64,000 nt of DNA from Linum tenue (lineage: Eukaryota; Streptophyta; Magnoliopsida; Malpighiales; Linaceae), in the NCBI GenBank assembly GCA_946122785.1, contig CAMGYJ010000002.1, forward strand, positions 58,801,703-58,865,702, written 5' to 3'. Shown one piece after another: positions 17,281 through 28,035 of this stretch. Both the position numbers and the translations under genes were made by a program. The stretch's first letter is position 1. Each line of letters opens with the position of its first letter. The notes under the pieces are model-generated. The model was not told where the DNA came from. It saw nothing but the letters and a program-made list of their open reading frames with translations, and did no database searches.

Positions 17281-18128
17281 AGTCTTCGCCTTCTTCCCGC
17301 ATTTCTTTATTTATCGAGGGAAAAAAGTTTTTTTTTATATAAAATGGTGAGAAATAAAAAGTGGGAAAATAAAGGTTATGTCAAGATTAGATTAGTCGAG
17401 TGGTCTGTCAGACTTTTGATTAATCATGGTGAAACATTGGTTAAAATAAAGGAGAATTTTAGTTTTAATGATACTTATTCAGCTAAATAACTTTTCATGC
17501 AATATATCCTAATTTTGTCTAGAACTAGAAACAAATTGATTTGCTTCGGTGATGATGTAGAATCAGAATTTATTATACAAACCACTCGAGCGATGTAGTT
17601 TCTAACACAAAATTATCGATATTGTTACTAGGGAAATGTAAGATTCCACGGGAGTAGAACTTATATCTTGATATTAAAGCACTGTTATGATACTATTATG
17701 ATTGAAATTAGATGATAATTCACATGTTGCTTCTTCGCTAGGGATCAGAAATGGTGTGGTCTGGTCCAGATCGCACCATATGTACGGTCTGCGGTTCAGA
17801 TCGAGAGACTAGAGTATGGATCACAAACCAGATCACAGACTATACGGTGTAATCTGGTACGGTCTGGTCTAAATAGACCACACCGAATGAAAATGAACAA
17901 TTTGATTAGTCAACAACACAAAAAATTTAACCAATAGCCAAGAAAAAAATTTGTTTTTTTTCCTTAAAACATAAATTCCAACATGCATGGATAATTTTGA
18001 TACCATAAATCTCAGTAGATATCAAAGATACAAAGTCAAAGCATCCTGACTTCCGCTATAACGTCATAAACATTAATATAATGTCATATGGAGACACAAT
18101 CGTCTTTACTCTCTAGTGAAATGTGGTT
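17281..18128. other. Intergenic; hAT-like terminus around 17742
   Basis: AT-rich. From 17742 a sequence beginning TAGGGATCAGAAATGGTG, with repeated 'ggtctggtc' and 'cagatcacagac' motifs to about 17885, resembles one end of a hAT-type MITE. I cannot find its other end, so it is probably truncated. Nothing else is recognised. Confidence 0.4.
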
Positions 18129-18133
18129 GTAAA

Positions 18134-20254
18134 TGTAACACCCTACCCTATACGTATTACCTAATCATATTGTTCATACAATTGCAGCGGAATTTATCTC
18201 GGGTGTTACATTAATTATCAAAATTTACCCAAATAAAATTTCGACATGAATTACTCGCGTAATGGGCTAACAGTTCTTGCAACTTATCCTGCAAAATAAT
18301 TCATCACAAACATATATACTCACAACCATATGCATTGGCTTTTCTTAGCCATAGCCACACTTTTCATACTCCACAACTGCATACCATACTTGTACATACC
18401 ATAATCGTCACAACTTACACAGTTACACAACATATACACATATCATCAACTTTCCACACCTGTGGATATCTCACACTACATTAAAAGCTAGTATGCACAT
18501 GAAAAACGTTCTCAAAACATTTTTACAAAAAGGTGTGGATCACTGGCCAAAATCCCGAGTAGTAGTCCAAGCACAAAATAGTTGAAGACAATACATCATC
18601 CTGCCTTCAACTCCTCGCTCTACCCACACCTAAGTACTTGCTACTGCTACTGCTACTGCTGATGATCTGCTTACACGTAGCATAAGCAGAGGAAAAGGAT
18701 AAAAGAGGGTCAGCTCATAGCTGAGTGAGATAATCATAGTATCATGAGTTCATAACAGAGCATACCCCTACCATACATTCTAGCAAACAAGCCAAAGCAC
18801 TAGGATCAAACCTCAGCCATCCTCATGTCCCAATGGGCAAAAGAATCAACCACCTTGACTTATGCATATGCGTCTTATCATGTTTTACTTATAGGCGCCT
18901 GGCTACTCCCATGCTAATTACTCTCCCGGGAATACGGACCAAACATCTCGTAGATGTGGTCATATCGGACTCACCATTACCGGTGTGGTCATATCGGACC
19001 TGACACCACTCTGGGTGTGGTCATATCGGACTCAACACCACTCTGGGTGTGGTCATATCTCATGATGAATCAACGGCCAACACCACATCAGGGGTGTGAC
19101 ATAACATATCATAACGGAGTAATAGCATGGGGAGCCCTAATTACTATGTAATTGACCATGAGACCAAAACACTCTTATTTGGTATCCTTATACATGATTC
19201 ATATCTCATCTTGCTTAATCATCATTCGTTACTTGGACATGTTCTTGACCTGGCCACAATTGGCTCAACATAACAAGGAGTCGTATAATTGCACTTCCTC
19301 GGGATGAACCCTCATGCAAGTCATCCTCCTTAAACATCATAATATCACCCTGGGAAGTTTATTCCCCTACTTATGGATCCAAATACAACCATAATATCAC
19401 ATCATGTCAAAACACCTTATCGAACAACCAGGAAGTCATATCAACAGTTAAGCCACAAATGACAACATGTATGCAATCATTGAAATAAACAAGGTCCATA
19501 TCGATTAGGGCAAGTCAATAATATCATACAGCAGTCTATAGTTCATCATATAGCAGAAAGGTCCATACACCCCTAATCATGCCATTCTAGTTCACCTAGG
19601 TCAATTCTAAGCATAAGTATAATTATCGTGATACGACAAACCCGGTATGCCGTGCTAATCCCTCACCAGTTCTGGTCGTTCTAACACCGGTTCTAGCCTC
19701 CCGTACTAAAACGTCAATTTCACGAACGAACCCCGAATTAAAATCCGAGACCGTCCTAATATCCCCTGCAGTATCCCCGTCAATATTAGTTCTACGCTCC
19801 GGGTCAAATTCTTGATAAAAACACATCAAACCCTGGCCGGAGCTAAATTCAGCGATTTGGACCCCGACCTAAATAATAGCCGAAATTCAGGGATTAGAAC
19901 TAGAGGATTGATTACCTCGCTGCAGTAAGCTCGTATATGAAATTTGGGCTCAATCCGGCTTCCGGATACTCCGAAACCCTAATTTGGCTTATCGGGAATT
20001 CAAGAAATTCCTGAACCAAAATCTCGTTTTAAAACTTTAAATCAATAAATCACGATTTATAGATGGATTAGGCATTACCTACAAGATTTTTGGATCAGAA
20101 ATGCTCAAGAATTGAGCTATGAAAATTCCCCCTCGCGATGCCCTGTGCGCGGTCTGTGCTCTCGGTCCAAATAAATGGAACCGAAGAAGATTGATGATGG
20201 AGATAATGGACAGGGGGAAATGTTAATATATATGCGGCCGGCGCTAAATGTAAT

Positions 20255-20292
<38 letters not shown>

Positions 20293-20448
20293 TATATATT
20301 ATATATATATATATATATAATTAATTCGTATACTTATCCGATCGATCGATAATCCGATTTTCGTCGAAATACTGTCAAAATGTTCGATTTTAAATCGTGA
20401 AATTTTCTAGTGGCAGTAATACGATTTTAGCCGAAACGGAATGTTACA
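18134..20448 (-). repeat. 3' LTR (2315 bp) of the LARD-like element
   Basis: This is the element's downstream LTR because the element runs on minus. It contains a ~30-bp minisatellite ('gtggtcatatcggac' core) at 18955-19060 and a long TA microsatellite near 20255-20320. It differs from its partner at only a handful of substitutions I could see, plus repeat-number changes. Confidence 0.93.
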
Positions 20449-21267
20449 ATTCTCCCCTCCTTAAAAGATTTCGTCCCCGAAATCTAACCTTGAGTTGATA
20501 CTACGCATCCGCTCGATCTCCTCTTGGAAGACACTATCACATATATTGTTACTACCTAACTCTTAGGTTAGGAGATCTGAAGTACATAACTAAACACATA
20601 ACACCTCAAGTTCCCAATATAAGGTTTCAAAAACCTATACTGGGTTATCACAACATAAGCACATCAACAAGTTCAAAAGTATAATTCACTAAACCAAGTT
20701 ATTAACCTGCAAGGTAGATTGCCACTAACACAAGGTTATATCAACTTACAAAATTGTTACCACAAAATCATCCCGATTCATATCTCTATTCAAATATCTA
20801 CCATCACAACTCATCATGTTAGCACAACCTTAACTCAACTGCATTGCGTAGCTAGCCACCATGCTTCTCGATCGGTTAGTACTCATATTAAAAGTACTTC
20901 TGTGCGAGCTACAAGGAAACATTGGCCTTAGTTTGATCCACACACCATTTGTGTCTAGCCAAGTTACTCACTTGGTTGAAACAAAACTTTCTTCAAAATC
21001 ATTATTTGGACAACAAGATAAAAACTCCACATATTTTCAAAAATCTCTTAAACCATAAAATTTTTAAGATTCCTGCAAATACTCAAAATCATGTTTGACC
21101 ATGTGCAACTGACTATGCAACACATCATCACCTTTGGTCCAAATCCTGAAAAGTTTAGTGCAAGTACAGGTATGGAGTACTCCCTCCCTTTTTTGAGGGT
21201 GATCAGTCCCCAAGGGTGAAAGTAACACACCCATAATGCAGAAAACAAACCAGCTCTGATACCAAAC
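20449..21267 (-). other. Non-coding interior of the LARD-like element
   Basis: 819 bp with a polypurine tract at one end and a tRNA-Met primer site at the other (minus strand). The short ORFs here do not resemble gag, protease, RT or integrase. The first ~40 bp resemble the 3' end of Del/Tekay elements; the rest is not recognised. Confidence 0.8.
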
Positions 21268-23598
21268 TGTAACACCCTACCCTATACGTATTACCTAATC
21301 ATATTGTTCATACAATTGCAGCGGAATTTATCTCGGGTGTTACATTAATTATCAAAATTTACCCAAATAAAATTTCGACATGAATTACTCGCGTAATGGG
21401 CTAACAGTTCTTGCAACTTATCCTGCAAAATAATTCATCACAAACATATATACTCACAACCATATGCATTGGCTTTTCTTAGCCATAGCCACACTTTTCA
21501 TACTCCACAACTGCATACCATACTTGTACATACCATAATCGTCACAACTTACACAGTTACACAACATATACACATATCATCAACTTTCCACACCTGTGGA
21601 TATCTCACACTACATTAAAAGCTAGTATGCACATGAAAAACGTTCTCAAAACATTTTTACAAAAAGGTGTGGATCACTGGCCAAAATCCCGAGTAGTAGT
21701 CCAAGCACAAAATAGTTGAAGACAATACATCATCCTGCCTTCAACTCCTCGCTCTACCCACACCTAAGTACTTGCTACTGCTACTGCTACTGCTGATGAT
21801 CTGCTTACACGTAGCATAAGCAGAGGAAAAGGATAAAAGAGGGTCAGCTCATAGCTGAGTGAGATAATCATAGCATCATGAGTTCATAACAGAGCATACC
21901 CCTACCATACATTCTAGCAAACAAGCCAAAGCACTAGGATCAAACCTCAGCCATCCTCATGTCCCAATGGGCAAAAGAATCAACCACCTTGACTTATGCA
22001 TATGCGTCTTATCATGTTTTACTTATAGGCGCCTGGCTACTCCCATGCTAATTACTCTCCCGGGAATACGGACCAAACATCTCGTAGATGTGGTCATATC
22101 GGACTCACCATTACCGGTGTAGTCATATCGGACCTGACACCACTCTGGGTGTGGTCATATCGGACCTGACACCACTCTGTGTGTGGTCATATCGGACTCA
22201 ACACAACTCTGGGTGTGGTCATATCTCATGATGAATCAACGGCCAACACCACATCAGGGGTGTGACATAACATATCATAACGGAGTAATAGCATGGGGAG
22301 CCCTAATTACTATGTAATTGACCATGAGACCAAAACACTCTTATTTGGTATCCTTATACATGATTCATATCTCATCTTGCTTAATCATCATTCGTTACTT
22401 GGACATGTTCTTGACCTGGCCACAATTGGCTCAACATAACAAGGAGTCGTATAATTGCACTTCCTCGGGATGAACCCTCATGCAAGTCATCCTCCTTAAA
22501 CATCATAATATCACCCTGTGAAGTTTATTCCCCTACTTATGGATCCAAATACAACCATAATATCATATCATGTCAAAACACCTTATCGAACAACCAGGAA
22601 GTCATATCAACAGTTAAGCCACAAATGACAACATGTATGCAATCATTGAAATAAACAAGGTCCATATCGATTAGGGCAAGTCAATAATATCATACAGCAG
22701 TCTATAGTTCATCATATAGCAGAAAGGTCCATACACCCCTAATCATGCCATTCTAGTTCACCTAGGTCAATTCTAAGCATAAGTATAATTATCGTGATAC
22801 GACAAACCCGGTATGCCGTGCTAATCCCTCACCAGTTCTGGTCGTTCTAACACCGGTTCTAGCCTCCCGTACTAAAACGTCAATTTCACGAACGAACCCC
22901 GAATTAAAATCCGAGACCGTCCTAATATCCCCTGCAGTATCCCCGTCAATATTAGTTCTACGCTCCGGGTCAAATTCTTGATAAAAACACATCAAACCCT
23001 GGCCGGAGCTAAATTCAGCGATTTGGACCCCGACCTAAATAATAGCCGAAATTCAGGGATTAGAACTAGAGGATTGATTACCTCGCTGCAGTAAGCTCGT
23101 ATATGAAATTTGGGCTCAATCCGGCTTCCGGATACTCCGAAACCCTAATTTGGCTTATCGGGAATTCAAGAAATTCCTGAACCAAAATCTCGTTTTAAAA
23201 CTTTAAATCAATAAATCACGATTTATAGATAGATTAGGCATTACCTACAAGATTTTTGGATCAGAAATGCTCAAGAATTGAGCTATGAAAATTCCCCCTC
23301 GCGATGCCCTGTGCGCGGTCTGTGCTCTCGGTCCAAATAAATGGAACCGAAGAAGATTGATGATGGAGATAATGGACAGGGGGAAATGTTAATATATATG
23401 CGGCCGGCGCTAAATGTAATTATTATATATATATATATATAATATATATATATATTATATATATATATAATTAATTCGTATACTTATCCGATCGATCGAT
23501 AATCCGATTTTCGTCGAAATACTGTCAAAATGTTCGATTTTAAATCGTGAAATTTTCTAGTGGCAGTAATACGATTTTAGCCGAAACGGAATGTTACA
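21268..23598 (-). repeat. 5' LTR (2331 bp) of the LARD-like element
   Basis: Partner of 18134-20448. The minisatellite at 22085-22230 has an additional copy carrying its own variants ('ctctgtgtg'), and the TA microsatellite near 23418-23470 is shorter. As the 5' LTR it should carry the promoter of the element. Confidence 0.93.
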
Positions 23599-23603
23599 GT
23601 AAA

Positions 23604-24351
23604 TGAAGGAAGGGACGAGATTTACTCAGTTTGGATTCGCTCACTAAAAGGGAAGGTTAAACAATTTTCTCTCTATAAACTCCTCTGAATTGATCGTGAG
23701 AGGACTAACGCATAAAGAGGCACATTGCGCCTCTTGTGCAGGTGTTAAGCGCTCATCAACTTGATATGTTGTCGCCTTGTCGGTATGCGCGTTTTCTCAA
23801 CTTGTCGACAGATTCACCCTGTCAGCTTGCTATCTTGGTACCAAGTTCGTCTTCTAGTTAATTTTTATGGTAAAATATGTATAAATTAATATAAATATAT
23901 ATCTTGATGTAATCTAAATGAATTATTTTCCGTTGGAAGATGCGGTATCTAAAATAAGAGGCTCTATAATGTATGTATTTTGACGATACACTATCTAAAA
24001 ATCAGGGCTCCAAAGTGCTACTAATAATTGACCTCATTCATTTAATAAACTATTGACTAATCAAATGCATTTGTTAAGCGGGGGCTGTTTTGGGACGTCG
24101 GAGAAGAACGAGACAAAATGGATTTGCTTAATATGAGAGCATTGTTTTTCAATTGAAGGTCCTACAACAAATATAAAAATTATTTGGGGCAGGCGACAAA
24201 AAGAAGAAAAGTATAGGGATGAAATGGAATATTATATAAATAAGGTCCAAGTAGAGAGCAAAAAGTGAAAAGCAAAATTGATAGTGAAGATTGTTGTTAA
24301 TGAGGTGCTTAATGAACGGCTCTGTTTTCCATTGGAATCGGGTCTTTACTC
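23604..24351. other. Intergenic, nothing recognised
   Basis: AT-rich sequence between the LARD-like element and the PIF-like element. No ORF or terminal repeats that I can support. Confidence 0.5.
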
Positions 24352-25332
24352 TAAGGGCCCGTTTAGTATTGTTGCTTGTTTTTGTTGTCTGTTTTGTTTT
24401 ATGAAATTTGGAAAACCAAGAAAAAAAATCGTGTTTAGTTGGGTTTTTATTTTCTGTTGTGAATCAGAGTTGCACAACAAGGCCCAAATATGAGAAACAA
24501 TAATTTATTGCTTTGGATCTGATTCTTAAACATGTTGCACACGAGATTCCTATTGGTTGGGCACTTGATTTCATTAAACCAGACCAGTTTTCGAATCCCC
24601 ACAGAAGCAAAAATATTTCTTTTTTTTTTTTAACTCAGCCCCCCAAACCCTACTTCAACATATCACTATCAGCCGCCCCCATACTATTTTCCATCTTCTT
24701 CTCGACGACAGAGGAGTTCACCTCCGAAGGTCGCCCTCGCCCAGTCTCCGGCGCGACCCCTCCGCCTCCGCCCGGCGACGCCTCGCCTCCTCCCAGCGTC
24801 GCCTCGCCTTGCCTCCGCCCGCCGCAGCCCGCTCAGACGCCCAGCCCGCCAACGTGCGCCCGCGCAACCGCCGCCGACGCCCGTCCGCGCAACCGCCGCC
24901 GACGCCTAATGAAGCAGTCGATCTGTTTTCGCAGATGGAGGTGCAGGGCTTGGAGCCTGATGCAGTCACTATATCCACAGTTCTCCCAGCATGTGGAGAC
25001 GTTTCAGCTGCATCGTTAGGAAGGAAAATCCACGATTATGTTGAACGAAAGGCCCTCCGCCCTAATCTGCTTCTGGAGAATGCCCTGATCGATATGTACG
25101 CCAAATGTGGGTGCTTGATCGAGAATGACCATCATCTCTTTTTTCTGGTTTTTAGTTCTTATAGTAGTAACTAAACGCGTTTTTGTTTCTTATTTTCAGT
25201 TTTCATGATTTATCAGATTTATCAACTAAACAAGTTTGTGTTTTCTGTTTTTTCCCTGTTGTGGTTGTACATCTGTTTACACAACACCACTGCAACCACA
25301 ACAGCAACAAAATGATACTAAACGGGGGCTAA
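24352..25332. mobile_element. PIF/Harbinger-like element carrying a PPR gene fragment
   Basis: The element is 24355-25329 (975 bp), with inverted ends GGGCCCGTTTAGTATTGTTGC and GCCCCCGTTTAGTATcatttt (as read on minus; the first 15 bases agree at 13). It is flanked by a 3-bp TAA duplication (24352-24354 and 25330-25332), as expected for PIF/Harbinger. Terminal parts are AT-rich and repeat 'gtttagt'; the middle (24715-25120) is strikingly GC-rich and coding-like. It has no transposase. Confidence 0.75.
24908..25121 (+). pseudogene. Captured pentatricopeptide-repeat (PPR) gene fragment
   Basis: The frame reads NEAVDLFSQMEVQGLEPDAV, then TISTVLPACG, GRKIHDYVERKAL and NALIDMYAKCGCLIE. This is the typical P-L-S PPR repeat pattern of plant organelle RNA-binding proteins, about 71 residues or two repeats. 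It sits within the TIR element and follows a GC-rich Pro/Arg stretch that may derive from another first exon. It stops being PPR-like after LIE and runs into element sequence. It is a fragment, not a gene, though an ORF runs from 24809 to 25174. Confidence 0.85.
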
Positions 25333-25349
25333 GCTTGTGTCTTGTGAGG

Positions 25350-25875
25350 AGGGATGGTAATTGATCAGGTTTCTCTAAACCTAAATTCAATTTAGCAGAT
25401 ATATTTATTTTAAAAATTATGTAAAATGTTTTTGAGTTTTAAAGAGCAAATCCAATCAAATCCAATATAGGGCAATTTGAACCAGATCTGTTGGGTATTA
25501 CCATATTTGACCCACGATAAGGCGGATATTACCGATCCACAATAGCGTGGGGCGGGGCATGGGTATCTACTTTCGACCCGTCATGCTCAATCCCGCTTCG
25601 TTCTTAACTCATTCTATCTCAATTTCGTACAATATCTATTTAAATTTCTCCTATTTTTGACTTTTCTTCAACTAGTTAGACTCAATTACCCACTCTATTA
25701 TCACTATTTTTCATTCATAAATTATTTTTCCTTCATTTTATAGTAAAAAGTAAAACTTTACATGTATTTTTTATTTTTTTCAAATAACATGTAAGAGTGG
25801 ATCGACCCCGACCCTTGCTTGATACGGTGTGAGTATAGATATTGAGGTACCTGCCCCGCCCCATTGCCATCCCTA
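25350..25875. mobile_element. Diverged hAT-like element
   Basis: The ends AGGGATGGTAATTGAT (25350 on) and CCCATTGCCATCCCTA (to 25875) are inverted and match the common hAT terminal form TAGGGATGGCAAT. Subterminal 'ggggcgggg' and 'ccccgcccc' motifs are also inverted. No clear 8-bp target duplication was found. Confidence 0.55.
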
Positions 25876-26307
25876 ATCCAACCGTACCGACGGTGCAAGG
25901 GTGTCCATGGGTTCACAAACATAATTATATATTATTTATTCGAACACCATATCATAATATTATCAAACATTCCTTACAAATGTATCTTTATAAAGACTAA
26001 TAAGATCCATAAATTATCCTTTAGGTTTATACTGCCATGAAAATTAACAACATTCATAATCCATATTGTTCTGGTTAGATACAAACTAACATCATTTTGC
26101 TTTTTGGACGCAGGTCGGGTGGAAAGCATGTAGGGTTTTATCAACCGCCAACTTAAAAAATGGGTAAAACCTGCACCGGACAATAAATTCATTCACTGGA
26201 TTTTGCTCATTTTGACTGGTTTGAGTCGGGTTGAATACTTGTGAATTCAGGTCCAATTGTCGTCGCTAGTTGTGAGGAACAAGAAGATTTTCCTTCAAGA
26301 TAATATA
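25876..26307. other. Intergenic between hAT-like and Mutator-like elements
   Basis: AT-rich; only short frames. No recognised feature. Confidence 0.5.
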
Positions 26308-26919
26308 TAAAATTATAGGGTAAATTGCAAGGTTGGTCACTGAGATTACTAAAAACAATCACTAAAAATATTTAATTTCAATAATGGTCACTAAGATTAG
26401 TTTAATAGTCCATGTTTGATCACTCTCCGTTAGTCTCCATCCAACTCCGTTAATGGAGTCCGTTAAGTGCTGACTTGGCAAACAGACGAGCTTTGTCAAT
26501 ATAATAGAAACGTCATGTCACCCGCCACGTCATTAAAACTTGTCATGTCAAATTCTCCCAACCCAACCTTTAAACCGACTTGACTTATAAACCGTTCCCA
26601 GCACAACATCACCTTTCACTTCCGCCCAACATCACCTTTCACTTCCGCCCAATTACCTCTTTCCACCATTCTCTCTTATGTTATTCATCCTAGAAACAAA
26701 GGAATTGCCACAAAAAAATTCACTCGCTCTCTCCTCTGTTTTTCATTTGAGAAGCAGAGGATCGCCCCCCAAGTCCCACTTTCTACCCACTCTCTCGTCT
26801 GTCCTCTGAGAAGCTCTCTATTTGAACCAAAAAAATTGAACCAATAAAAAGATTAACAGAATCACCACCAATCGCCACAAATCCAGAAAAGAACCAGTAC
26901 AAATCGACCCGGTAGATCT

Positions 26920-27420
26920 GGAATATTTGCGTCAGCGAGCTCGGAAAGGAGGAGCGCTTCTTGCTCTGATTTCATCCTTGTTTCAAGGGAAGACCGATGG
27001 AGATATCGAGACTAAAGTTATGGGCTCTCCCTTCGTGAAACCCAGATGCGTCATCACCAATCCATCTCCGCCACATCCCAATCTCCCTCTTCTTCCTCTG
27101 CCTCTTTCAAACCCCAGTTCCACAAAATCCCCTTCATGGTCCCCCATCTACAACCACCTGCTTCTCCCACTTCCCATGCCCCGCCGCAAATTCATCTAAT
27201 TGTTCACCAGTCTCGCCGGCGACAGAATTTATGGCTGGTGGAGGGCTGTCGGACAGCAGAGTGCTCTGGTCTTTCCCTTGAGGGATGAAGCTTCAATCTT
27301 TAGGTATCCCTTCCGGAATCACCCATTGCTCATAATTTCGGCGAGTGTAGTCCTTTTCAACTGCTGCATGTCCGACTGGAAAAGAAATTCACGTTGATCA
27401 ATTGTCCAACGACGAGCAAC
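26920..27420. other. Possible captured gene fragment in the Mutator-like element
   Basis: The base composition is more coding-like than its surroundings. Overlapping + frames (26927-27199 and 27200-27397) give a Pro-rich stretch followed by SLAGDRIYGWWRAVGQQSAL. I do not recognise the protein. Its position just inside a long TIR is where Pack-MULEs carry acquired host DNA. Confidence 0.35.
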
Positions 27421-27589
27421 ATCAAGGCTGAGAGGGGTTGGGTTGTGAAATTGAACATAAATAAGGGGAGAAGGAGGTGGAATAGAGTTGGTTGGTTGAC
27501 TCGCTTTTACCAACACAACTAAATCAGGACAAGTGTAATCGTAATCTAGGTATGCAGTATAGTGGTTCACGTTCTAAATGTCAATTCGG

Positions 27590-28035
27590 GTCCTAGGTGT
27601 ACTGGTTACTCCTTGCAATTCTATTATCTAACGGTGAAAGTCGAGTGAAGTTGGTTGTAAACTAAATCAGGAAGTAAGCAAGTAGACAGTTGTTCTCGAA
27701 TTAAGAAGGTTCACTCATGTATGATTCCCCCTATATTGCAGTTAGGTAAAGTTGTAATTCACCCAAGTCAGTTCGATTGGTACTTATACTGCGGAAAGTT
27801 CTCAAACAGTATGGAGTCTCGACTAAAGTGTTCCAGACCCTGTCAGCTAGAATATCCAGAGGGCGACTAACCTCCACAGATATAAGCTAATCGAGGCAAT
27901 AAGATTCAAATTTCCTCGACTGGGTTTAACACCAGTACCGAGTAGTGAATCGACTTCTCGACTAAGGCAATCGATTCACTACCTTCAATCCAGGTTGCTC
28001 TTTTAACCTATGCAAAGACTATCATTCTTGCTCCC
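27590..28035. repeat. LTR-type repeat related to 62900-63300
   Basis: Shares ordered motifs with the right end of the window: 'tatgattccccct', 'gagtctcgactaaag', and 'tcgactaa(g/a)gcaatcgat' before a pyrimidine-rich end. It is non-coding. It directly abuts a truncated LTR of a different family at 28036, so one element is broken into another here. Confidence 0.5.

Larger units (their letters stand above)
18134..23598 (-). mobile_element. Young non-autonomous Ty3/gypsy-derived LTR retrotransposon (LARD-like)
   Basis: 5465 bp with two near-identical LTRs (18134-20448 and 21268-23598) ending TGTAACACCC...GTTACA. A perfect 5-bp target duplication GTAAA sits at 18129-18133 and 23599-23603. Orientation is minus: the primer site TGGTATCAGAGC (initiator tRNA-Met type) reads on the minus strand at 21264-21253, and the polypurine tract AAGGAGGGGAGAAT reads at about 20462-20449. 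The sequence just before the tract (GATTTCGGGGACGAAATC on minus) matches the usual 3' end of Del/Tekay chromoviruses. The 819-bp interior has no gag or pol, so any mobility needs proteins supplied in trans. Confidence 0.95.

Noticed and set aside
19623..19829. 68-aa minus frame, identical copy at 22789-22995
   Set aside because: Identical only because both lie in the two LTRs; no family likeness.
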